64,000 nt of DNA from Strigamia acuminata (Eukaryota; Arthropoda; Chilopoda; Geophilomorpha; Linotaeniidae), in assembly GCA_949358305.1 (NCBI GenBank), contig OX442322.1:4402001-4466000 (forward strand), written 5' to 3'. The position numbers were made by a program, and so were the translations under genes. The notes below the pieces were generated by a model, which ran no database searches, had not been told where the DNA came from, and was given only the letters and a program-made list of their open reading frames with translations. This document shows positions 8,947 to 17,359 of the stretch, one piece after another. The first letter of the stretch is position 1; the number at the start of each line of letters is the position of its first letter.

Positions 8947-10162
8947 TGTAGCAGAGGAGAGCGACGCAATTCGGCGTATTCGCCGTGTGGAAGCGAAAAA
9001 TGGCGTCGTGTCTCAGACACGAACAAATGTACGACGTTACCGACCCTGTAATTAACGGCGCGCGGCAAAATTCCGCTTATGTGCGCTTGAATCAATGTGA
9101 AATAGCACTGAAGGTGCTCTAAAGTGAATAAGAACACATAAAAATAATAAAAGTTTAATGAAAAACATAAAATGCTTTCATAGTGAAAAAGGTGAGAGTG
9201 AACATATCCGTGTGCGTGTCTATCTTGGATTGTGTGAAAAGATACATTGACACCATCTGGTGTTGATAACATGAGACTTAATACTAACATGATGCAAGCA
9301 GCATTATGCCCAATGTTAAATGACAGATTAAATACTAAATTAATATACAAGGTGTCCCAAATGAACGAAGCCGGTAAAATAATGAAAAGACCATTTGGGT
9401 GAGATGAATGAAACAAATGTAGCAAACTAAGTGAGGGCATTTCAAAAATGTGAAAAATTTTGACCTCTGACCTTTTCTTCAAGGTCATTTCAACTCTAAC
9501 TTTTAAACTAAGACTGGTAGAGCAAAATTCTCAATTGAAAAAAGAAAGAGCACCTTCTGTTTAGTAGAAAACTGCTCATCAAGTTTACTCCAACACAATA
9601 ACAGATAAAAATATAAAAAATAAATCATGAAAAAGTCTTGATCTTGGTTTTCATTTTTGTATTTTTTGACTTTTTCATAATTTTATTGTTAAATATCATT
9701 TAAAATATCAGTTAAATTTATAACAATTCATGACTGCATAGTAATTAAATACAAAAAAGTCAAAAAATACAAAAATGAAAATCAAGATCAAGACTTTTTC
9801 ATGATTTATTTTTTTCATAATTTTATCTGTTATTGTGTTGTAGTAAATTTGATGAGCAGTTTTCTACTAAACAGAAGGTGCTTTTTCTTTTTTCAATTGA
9901 GAATTTTGCTCTACCAGTCTTAGTTTAAAAGTTAGAGTTGGAATGACTTTGAAGAAAAAGTCAGAGGTCAAATTTTTTCACATTTTTGAAATGCCCTCAC
10001 TTAGTTTGCTAGTACTACATTTGTTTCATTCATCTCACTTACATGGTCTTTTCGTTATTTGACCGGCTTCGTTCATTTGGGACACCTTGTATAAAGCTGC
10101 ATAATGCAGCAATGCATGAAAATAGACGTATTAAATACGGAGGACTATATGGCAGTACAACA
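8947..10162 (-). repeat. Solo Copia-type LTR, interrupted by a MITE
   Basis: On the plus strand it begins TGTAGCAGAGGAGAGCG, the same terminus as the Copia-C LTRs (46146 and 59312), and ends GTACAACA. TSD AGATG flanks it (8942-8946 and 10163-10167). Without the nested MITE it is about 472 bp. With no coding region or second LTR, it is a solo LTR left by LTR-LTR recombination. Its middle diverges from Copia-C, so it is a sister family. Confidence 0.8.
9348..10089. mobile_element. Giant palindromic MITE with TA target duplication
   Basis: The ends are CAAGGTGTCCCAAATGAACG and its reverse complement, flanked by TA on both sides. The two halves match almost throughout as an inverted repeat, arms about 330 bp and a central spacer of roughly 60-80 bp near 9690-9760. 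There is no transposase. TA duplication suggests mobilisation by a Tc1/mariner-type transposase. RNA read through it would fold into a very long hairpin. Confidence 0.85.
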
Positions 10163-10266
10163 AGATGGACGTGCACGTTACGATTGGCCGATTCGTAACG
10201 TACGATGGACGTGTACGTTACGAGTGGACAATTCGTAACGTACGATGGACGTTACAAGTGGACGAT
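10163..10266 (+). repeat. Second minisatellite cluster
   Basis: Two and a half units of about 40 bp related to the 34-bp array (GATGGACGTGTACGTTACGA and variants) follow the solo LTR. They are longer by an inserted GTGCAC or GTGTAC-like segment. The stretch 10267-10329 is plain AT-rich sequence. Confidence 0.8.
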
Positions 10267-10329
10267 TCACAGAACTTGGTGGGAATGTTTGAATGTTTTT
10301 AAATTTATTGAGAATATATTTAAAATACA

Positions 10330-10503
10330 TTGTGAAATTTCAAAATTACACAATTGAAAATTTTAGTAAAGTTATTGTAAAAAACGTCATGTAAGTGGTC
10401 TCTCTACAAGGTTGTAAATATGTTGACAAAAAGCTGATTTTAAATTGTTTGTAAATCTAATTTACAAACTTGTAAAATCCATCTACCTTTATATTTACAA
10501 TGT
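10330..10503 (-). repeat. Right subterminal inverted repeat of the CACTA-like element
   Basis: This is the inverted partner of 2098-2280. From 10504 to 10756 the right arm carries extra AT-rich sequence with many TGGAAAT-like words before the terminal CTAGTG. Confidence 0.75.
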
Positions 10504-10756
10504 TTTGGAAATATCCAAACAACATTTCCATCCAAAAGAAAAACTGATAGGAAATATAATATTTAAACCAACAAATTTATAATTTATTGGAAATATTAGA
10601 TTTCACTTTTACGATTTACTACTAATTTTCAAAAGCGTGGAAATGTATAAATATTTGCAACACATTTCCGACTAATTTTCTCATAGTAGGAAATTTGAAT
10701 TTTCCAAATTAATTTCCAACTTGGAAATGTTTGGAAATTTACTTTTTTTTCTAGTG

Positions 10757-11059
10757 TTCGGTTGTGCTTTTCACTTCTTTGTCCTTCGTCATGCGGTCCT
10801 CTTCCTTTTTCAGTGAATTGCAGAGATCTAACATTGACAATTTTTCTATTGTCTCGAATACTCTCACATTTGCATTGAATTCTTCTCTCAGTCTTTGCAT
10901 GTAGAAAAAAAATAATTCGTCGTCATCAATTTGTTTTTCTACTCCACTGCATTCATTCGTCAAAACTTCAGCTCTGTTGAGGTAAGAATCCACATTTTCT
11001 CCTTGTGACGGTGACGACCACAACTCCCATTTAACAATGGTACCAAAGATAAGTCGCAA
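10757..11059 (-). pseudogene. Copia gag remnant (proximal part)
   Basis: The minus strand encodes about 100 residues typical of the second half of a Copia Gag (UBN2-type) domain: a GENVDSYLNRAEVL segment, an acidic DDDELFF helix and LRLREEF-like spacing before a Lys/Glu-rich linker. The frame ends at the CACTA-like insertion (10756) and resumes, in phase, at 2061. The N-terminal half is missing, with similarity ending near 11047, so this is a fragment. Gag would form the element's particle. The gag piece at 13072 covers the region just N-terminal to this one but is probably a different copy. Confidence 0.7.
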
Positions 11060-12448
11060 TAAAATACAATGAATACAATACGAGATAAATATAAGACACG
11101 AGAGTTATCAATACATGACCGTTTAATGTTGCCAAACAATATAAATAAGACTAAATTATACATAACACTAATGCCGACATTTGGCAAGTTACCTGACTAC
11201 TAAACTATACAATCGTTTGGCCAATTGGCCCTAAAATAATATCATTACGTGTCCGGAGATTGAGAGCGGTTTTCCCATCGCTCGACCTGGTTATAGATGG
11301 CATCTTGAGCCGGATGGCTTAAATGCGAGTTCAATACGGCTTCGCTGGTTCCTTGGTTCGCTTGTGTAAACCAACGCACGTCGATAAATCGAATGATCTG
11401 AGAGATGCGGTTGACTTTGTCTGCACCGCCACAACTTTGGGAGGATATTGGTATAAGTAAATGTATTCATTTACTTGTCAATAGTGCAGTTATGAATTAT
11501 ATTTAATTCATAATCATTGTGTGTTTTCCATTAGATATTTCGTCGATAAGTTGTTGCCAACTTATTATTCCACATTGAATCCGAAGGTAAAGTAATTAAG
11601 TCGCTTGACTTAATTGTTTAACTTGTATTCAACTTTAATATTTGCTGTTACTGTTAAAGATAAAAGTTAGACTTCCCGTCGTAATCACTCAGTTGCAGTC
11701 GATAGAAAATGCCTTGCCATGCAGAACGGTATCATGCGTTCCCTGCGCAGCAGCACGATCGTTCATCGAGTGATTGACAGTACCACGTACACAGAAGTCG
11801 ATAGCTTGCGGCTCCACACAGCAGTTTTGTCCTTCGCGATACTAATTACAAACCGACTGCTTTGGCACCAAATACTATGAGAATCAGCTTGCCAAACACT
11901 TGGTGCTACTCATGGTTACTGTACAACAGACTACCTTGGCATCATCAGGTGAAGGAACCAATTCTCAACAATACCTGCGCTTACTTACGGTGACGGAATG
12001 TGTTCATACAGAAAGCAGGTTCTCCTAGGCGAGACTGTAAACTGAAACACTAGAATCCAGTACTTCATCTTCAATCGATGGACGGCCTGATTCTGTAGAA
12101 TCATGCAACGGTTCTTTGTGAATAAATCAGCAAAGAACCAAATGGTTTAAAATGGGCAAAGAATCATATTTCATTAGTAAAATACCAAAACAAAATAATC
12201 AAACAGAGCCACCGGATAATCTGTTGTTTGGGTATATATACCCCAGTGGGATTAATTCCCACCTATTCCGTATCACAGGAAGTGGATACGGGAGAGCATA
12301 ATTCGGATTATGCTAATCCTCATTAATACTGGAACTGGATACCCAGGACCGGAAATGGGTTCCATCAATCAGATCGATCTAATTATCGATTGATTGCAAA
12401 ATCCCCTTTTCTGCCAAAATGGAGATTCAAATCAACTACGTAATGTAC
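11060..12448. other. Hairpin-rich non-coding region
   Basis: No gene is recognised. Perfect short hairpins are dense: AAGTAAATG/CATTTACTT and TTATGAATTA/TAATTCATAA (both with loop TATT) near 11457-11515, then ATAAGTTG/CAACTTAT and AATTAAGTC/GACTTAATT near 11550-11620. At 12225-12400 comes a run including GGGTATATATACCC, GTGGGA/TCCCAC, CCGTATC/GATACGG and AGCATAAT/ATTATGCT. The style matches the Gypsy-2 LTR and leader, so this may be LTR or leader debris of that type. A 60-codon open stretch on the minus strand (stop at 11245) resembles nothing I know. Confidence 0.5.
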
Positions 12449-12451
12449 TTA

Positions 12452-12890
12452 GGGGCTGTCCATAAATTACGTAATGCCTGGAGGGGGGAGAGGGTTTCAA
12501 ATTTTGTTACGGGTTGTTTCAACGGGGAGGGGGGGGGAGTTCTTAATAATGTTACGTAACAAATTTTTTTTTAACATTTTTAAATTTTTTTTTAAATTTT
12601 TGAAAATATTTTGTAAAATTTTTGAAAATTTTTTGTAAAATTTTTGAAAATTTTTTTGTAAAATTTTTGAAAATTTTTTGTAAAATTTTTGAAAATTTTT
12701 TGTAAAATTTTTGAAATTTTTGAAAACTTTTCTATTTTAAGCTTTTTTTTGGGGGGGGTGGGGGTGGTGAGTTTTGTTACGTAATATAATATTCTAGGGG
12801 GGATTTGTGGATTTGTTACGACCTTGTTACAAAGAGGGGAGGGGGTCTAAAAATCAAAAAATCAGCGTTACGTAATTTATGGACGGCCCC
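12452..12890. mobile_element. Small MITE with 23-bp terminal inverted repeats
   Basis: The ends are GGGGCTGTCCATAAATTACG and its near-perfect inverse (TACGTAATTTATGGACGGCC at the right), flanked by TTA on both sides. It is 439 bp with no coding capacity. The core holds about five tandem copies of a 20-bp unit, TTTTTTGTAAAATTTTTGAA. A 3-bp TTA duplication fits PIF/Harbinger-type mobilisation, which is an inference from the TSD only. Confidence 0.8.
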
Positions 12891-12893
12891 TTA

Positions 12894-13071
12894 ATAAACA
12901 TTAATATATATTTATATTAATGCTAACAAAGCTTCGTTTCACTGTAATAAATATATACCTATATTTATTTGTACAATTCTAACTTTGTAATCCAAATTTA
13001 CCTCTAAATCGCAAACGCGCCATCTAGTGGCGACTCGGAGCATTGACAAATGCGAGTTTTGCCAATAATTC
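12894..13071. other. AT-rich sequence related to a Gypsy LTR edge
   Basis: There is no gene. The words CGCGCCATCTAGTG and a nearby ATTGACAAATGCGA resemble the inner edge of the Gypsy-2 3' LTR at 38325-38370 (GCGCCATCTATTGTG, ATTGATAAATACGG). It may be a diverged LTR piece. Confidence 0.3.
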
Positions 13072-13509
13072 TTATAATTCGGCTGTGTTATTAATAAACA
13101 GCACTTGTAAACCGTCACATCCTTTTCTCATCTTCAGCTGTGCCACATTTGCCGTCGCTCTCATTTGCAGCTGTTTTGTTTTTACTGCCATTGAATTCTT
13201 AATTTTTTCCCACAAGGTCCTAAAATTTGCTTTGGCACTGGACTTCATTACTTGGGGTGCTGACATAGAATTTACAATTATGTCCAGTGCAACATTATTC
13301 TGGTCATCCCAAGTGTTCCAAGTTTTCTCAACTGCATCAAAATTGGGTTGACCTTGAAGTCCACATGGTGGCTCATCAGCTGTGATCATAGTTTTCCACA
13401 ATTTTTGGCTTTTCAACATTGAAGTTACTCTTCTTGACCTTAATAGATAATTCTTATCTGTTAAGGGCTCAATGTTCCCAAATGGGTTAGATTTTCTTGG
13501 CTCAGCCAT
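13072..13509 (-). pseudogene. Copia-I Gag, N-terminal fragment
   Basis: The best start is the ATG at 13509 (MAEPRKSNPFG...), although the open frame extends 29 codons upstream. The product has the opening of a Copia Gag: a short leader, a KNYLLRSRRVTSMLKS helix where families usually have a WxxRM segment, an acidic ...DQNNVALDIIVNSM helix, and LWEKIKNSM. Similarity fades near 13100 and the rest of gag-pol is absent. It follows the Copia-I leader and PBS (14905), which gives it a plausible promoter. It could only encode a truncated particle protein. Confidence 0.65.
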
Positions 13510-14904
13510 TTTGCTGTTCAATTTTAGGCTTAATTTTGCTTCAAATTCTTCAAATGCCTTAAAAATGTAAAAAAATTCTTCAAAATTGTCCAGCATTTGT
13601 CCAAAACGCCAAAATTGCGTCCAAAAATTCCTAGAAATTTTGTCAAAAGTGGCAGGAAACCGTTGAAACTCTTCAAAATTTCGCCGAAACTTGTCAAAAT
13701 GCGCCGAAACTTACGAAAGTTTGTCGATACCCACCAAAAAACATCAAAATTGTCAATAAACTTCAAAAGACGTCTTTTCTTCACTGGAAAGTCTTCTAAG
13801 CAGCTTTTCATTACTGTGTAGTGTTTAACGTCGCACCTTTTCCGGATAAGTGCGATACACTAAACGGTGTGAAGATGATTTCTGTGCTGATAAGTTGTCC
13901 CTCGTTGCTGTAACAGGTGCTCCAGCGGTGAAATTGCACGGAATTTGGGCTGACGTGCTTTTCGCGTACACTCATCCGTGTCAACGTGAGAAATTCGCCT
14001 CGAAACGATATAGCGCACGTCCGCGCCGTCACAGAGGAATACCTGGGTCCAATCTGTGGCTTTTCACGACCAGAAATGTCCGAAATTGAACGTCGAATGT
14101 GTTAAATATTAGCAGAATTGTGACAATGGTGAGTGGACATAAAAAGCAGACACATGGTTGAGTTGCAGCTAAGAGGAAAACTTTAATAATGAGAAAAACA
14201 GCAAAGAGGAAAGTGGTTCCCTCTATTTACAGAAAAGGGAAAATAACTCCCTCTGTTTACAGATCAGGAAAACAGAAATAGCACAACCTTTAAATAACAA
14301 GTTATGCTCACAATAATTAACAATAATAAAGATAGCAATATGATAAACAATAATATTTACACAAATAAATTATATCAAAGTAAATACACATCCAAAACTA
14401 ACAGAATGCAGGTACTAGCTTCGTACGATGATACGAACTCGAAACGTGCTTCGGAAATGTCTGACCGACTCGTATCGCAAAAATTATGCTTCGAAATAAA
14501 TTCCCCGACTCTTTCGACGTTTCCCACGATGCTATATTGTAGCCACGTTGTGATTTTCAGCATTGTAAAATCCCACGACGTGAAGAAACAGCCCAAACTC
14601 GGCTTACACTCGCACCGACCTGGGCGCCGCCATCATAAAAAGCCCGGCAATGAAGCTTGTCGGGTGGCCATTTTCAACATGAAATGAGCCGAAAATAATA
14701 ATTAATATGCGAAATAAAATGCTTACAGTTCCCAAAAGTTCTTTCTTCGTCCTAAACTATCGTTGAAGCACACAACCGACGATTTGAGCAAAATAATTAC
14801 GTTAGCTCGTCGCGTCAAAGCGCAGATACGGTTCCGACCAGATTGATGCGCCCGTCGTCGATTTCTTTACGAAATTTGCCAAAAATCTTCACCATCAATC
14901 GAGG
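13510..14904 (-). other. Copia-I leader region, possibly with insertions
   Basis: About 1.4 kb separates the PBS from the gag start. Other Copia copies here have 0.9-1.1 kb leaders, so a few hundred bases may be inserted, perhaps near 13815-14110 where the word composition changes. The stretch next to gag is rich in CAAAATT-like repeats. No convincing gene is present. Confidence 0.45.
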
Positions 14905-14922
14905 AACCATCCTCTGCTACCA
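14905..14922 (-). promoter_or_regulatory. Copia-I primer binding site (initiator tRNA-Met)
   Basis: On the minus strand this reads TGGTAGCAGAGGATGGTT, complementary to the 3' end of eukaryotic initiator tRNA-Met. It lies one base from the presumed LTR end at 14924. Confidence 0.8.
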
Positions 14923-14923
14923 T

Positions 14924-15246
14924 TGTTGATGATTGGTTGAAGCTGACATCGCATGGAAAGGACTGGAGATAAGGCAAAACTTATATTGTGCCCAAAACCG
15001 CACAAACGCGTCGGCCATCTTTATTCAGACGTGAACAGGTGAAAGATGAAGGTATATACACATGTTGAGGCTATTTGCCGTCAACCTAAAAGTAGAACAA
15101 ATCAACCCGATGGAAAGGTTGATTTATCCTTTACAAAGTAAAGTATTAAACAAAGCAAAGCCAGCATTAACACTAAATAATGCGTTGAGGGAAAATAAGC
15201 GATAAACAACTACAGTAGACGACAATCCGAAATCCACTGCAAAACA
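14924..15246 (-). repeat. Copia-I 5' LTR (outer edge approximate)
   Basis: The inner edge is fixed by the PBS: plus strand TGTTGATGATTGG. The outer edge is placed near CTGCAAAACA at 15246 because Gypsy-3 coding sequence starts shortly after. It contains AATAAAGATGGC on the minus strand, a polyadenylation signal context shared with the Copia-F and Copia-F' LTRs. No second copy is in the window. Confidence 0.5.
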
Positions 15247-15254
15247 TGAGCCAA

Positions 15255-16539
15255 CTGAAATATTGAACAAAAACAAGTACATATTAGTAATAATGGACGT
15301 TGCGACCGGATGGCCCGAGGTTTTTCGGATGGAGAAACCGACTAAACAAAAAATCATACAATGTTTGTACGAAGTCGCACTCCACTTCGGATTCCCAAGA
15401 AAACTGATTTCCGACAATAGACCACAGTTCGCATCTAATTTGTATAAAGATTTTTGTAAACAATTTGACATTAAAGCATCGTATACTTCAACTTATAACC
15501 CACGGGCCAATCCCATAGAGATGTTAAGTCGAGATATAAAATATGCCCTAGCAATTTTTACCGATGTTCATTTTAGCTGGGACGAATACCTTTGAGAGAT
15601 CGCCTTCAGCATCCGTACAACAATTTCAAGGAGCCGTATGTTCTCTCCAGCGTTCTAAACATCTCTCGGGAACTCAGAGTGTCCTGGGACCCACGAATAC
15701 CCAAAGGAATACTGGAAATTGACCCAGAAAAACCACACATCTACGTCGATAAATTAGAACAAGTAATATCTGCAACCTATGAGCACATAATGTCACATAT
15801 ATTTGATATGAGGGATCGTATCAATGCCGCGAGAAAGGATTGACCCTTCTGCAACTTCAATGTCAACGACCTGGTCTGGAAGGACACGCACACTCAATCC
15901 AGCGCCGATAAAGAGATCCACGCAGGTCTAGCCAACAAGCGCAACAACTCATACGTCATCACCGAAGCTCACGGCGAAAACGCCTTCAAACTAAAAAGAT
16001 TAGCAGACAACGTTAATTTCAGATCCATTAACGCCCGAGAATTAACGCCATACTTATCTGAATTCCCTCAAGAAGAATGGTCAGGAAATCAAACAAAGCC
16101 AGCAGAATCTCCAATTGTTCACGACATGTTCCTAGACGAACAAACTAGACAAACCAGTTCAACTCCAGAAGAACAAACTGAACAGAACATTTTAACTCCG
16201 GACGAACAACACGAAACAGCCAACGCCCCGAGTAAGATTTCGGAGAGGAAGGAAATAGTCAAAGAATCTCCTAAAAAAGGAAAGAGATCAAATAAAAATA
16301 AGACTACGAGAATCCCAAAACCTGAGAAAATATATGGCATGCGCCGACACAAACCCAATCCATTCATAAGAGACGGGAAAATTGTCGGAAATAACTTAGC
16401 GAAATTACGAATAAACTCCGGCCATTGTCTCAAAACCACTGACAAAAACAACCACAGGGGGGACACCTATTATACCCACAATGCGTCTTCATTGGTCGAA
16501 CCAATCAAAAAAGACAAAAGACTAATAGTTAACCTCTAA
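15255..16539 (+). pseudogene. Gypsy-3 pol remnant (integrase to C-terminus)
   Basis: The fragment starts inside an integrase core: KYILVIMDVATGW, then ISDNRPQFAS and a NPRANPIEML segment carrying the third acidic residue. After a shift of reading frame near 15593 it continues through a linker, a TGA at 15841, a GPY/F-like module (NFNVNDLVWKDTHTQ, then AFKLKRLADN) and a Lys-rich tail ending at 16539. It resembles the C-terminal half of Gypsy-2 Pol, so it is a related family. Protease, RT and RNase H are missing. One frameshift and one stop make it inactive. It is wedged between two Copia LTRs. Confidence 0.8.
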
Positions 16540-16625
16540 CCCGACCCAAATTTATTACCTGTCATCTCCGACGAAGCAACGATCGCCACAAGACAATCGT
16601 GAAGCCCAAAACCACTTAGAAAATC

Positions 16626-16742
16626 ATGAGAAGAAATGATTGGAAAAAGGAAATCGAAAAGGCGTTAAATGTCACCGAAGATGACGACGAAGAACAGGTG
16701 GACTTGCTACAATTGGTAACGAACAAAGAAGAGGGAAATTAG
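16626..16742 (+). CDS. Small ORF downstream of Gypsy-3 pol (38 aa), hypothetical
   Basis: A 38-codon frame, MRRNDWKKEIEKALNV..., has an acidic middle (EDDDEEQ) and stops at TAG. It is not recognised. It lies where Gypsy-2 carries the spacer before ORF3, and a GTAAGT follows at about 16769, so a spliced or third-ORF relic is conceivable. Chance is equally likely at this length. The remaining sequence to 16878 holds nothing else. Confidence 0.2.
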   Translation: MRRNDWKKEIEKALNVTEDDDEEQVDLLQLVTNKEEGN

Positions 16743-16878
16743 GACAAACCCAATTACCAACCCGACGTAAGTAAAAAATTGTAAATTTCGACAAATATCA
16801 ACGAGAAATACGAATTAAGTGCGTGGACTGACCACGAACGAAAAAATAATCTAACTTTAAGTGACAAATATGAAAGGC

Positions 16879-17342
16879 TGTCACGGGCATGTGTGTGCTG
16901 GAAAGAAACCAAACATCGGTTGAAACTTGGCGGAGAATCCGGACAAGCGTCCGCCATCTTTCTTTATTACAAAAGCTATATAAAACAGATCCAGTTCGAG
17001 GCTAATTGCACTCGATATCACAAAACAACAAAAGGCAGAACGAATCATTGGGTTCAAACAATAATTCATTTTTTACACGAATTAAACAAGGCATAAGTAA
17101 TCAATAAATCATATGCAAACACCAAACAATAAAAGCTCTTTTGAGCAGACAACTAAATGTGTGCCGCCACGTAATAATGCAGTCGATTGCGGTACGGAAC
17201 ACGCAATGAGATTAAAAATCGAGATCAATCAACTACTACTTAGCACAGAAACATGACGGCACACCGATTGCATCTAACCGCAATATGCAATCAAACCATC
17301 ACGCGCACACGGTGAGATAAACAGCCAAACATTAACACAACA
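16879..17342 (-). repeat. Copia-F 3' LTR (outer edge approximate)
   Basis: On the minus strand the LTR starts TGTTGTGTTAATG after the purine tract AAAGGGAGATT that follows the pol stop at 17360. The outer edge is placed at TGTCACGGG, but no partner LTR is available to confirm it. It includes AATAAAGAAAGATGGC, a likely polyadenylation region. Confidence 0.55.
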
Positions 17343-17359
17343 AATCTCCCTTTGCTTGG

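Larger units (their letters stand above)
2062..10756. mobile_element. CACTA-like non-autonomous DNA transposon carrying nested elements
   Basis: The left end starts CACTGCAAAAAAA and the right end, read inward on the minus strand, starts CACTAGAAAAAAAA. Flanking TTC at 2059-2061 and 10757-10759 is a 3-bp TSD, and the interrupted Copia gag frame is restored across it. CACT[A/G] termini with a 3-bp TSD are the hallmark of the CACTA/CMC superfamily. Subterminal inverted repeats support a single element. Without Gypsy-1 and the solo LTR, about 1.5 kb remains and contains no transposase, so it is non-autonomous. The exact superfamily is inferred from the termini only. Confidence 0.75.

Noticed and set aside
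8883-9488. 201-codon minus-strand ORF
   Set aside because: It crosses the minisatellite, a solo LTR and the edge of a MITE, so it is an accident of juxtaposition.
11245-11450. About 60 open codons on the minus strand (…VNRISQIIRFIDVRWF…)
   Set aside because: No Met start, short, no recognised family; noted only as unexplained.
13815-14110. Possible separate insertion in the Copia-I leader
   Set aside because: Word composition changes, but I could not find inverted ends or a target duplication.
14304-14687. 127-codon plus-strand ORF in the Copia-I leader
   Set aside because: AT-rich Asn/Lys runs with no domain; antisense to a retroelement leader.
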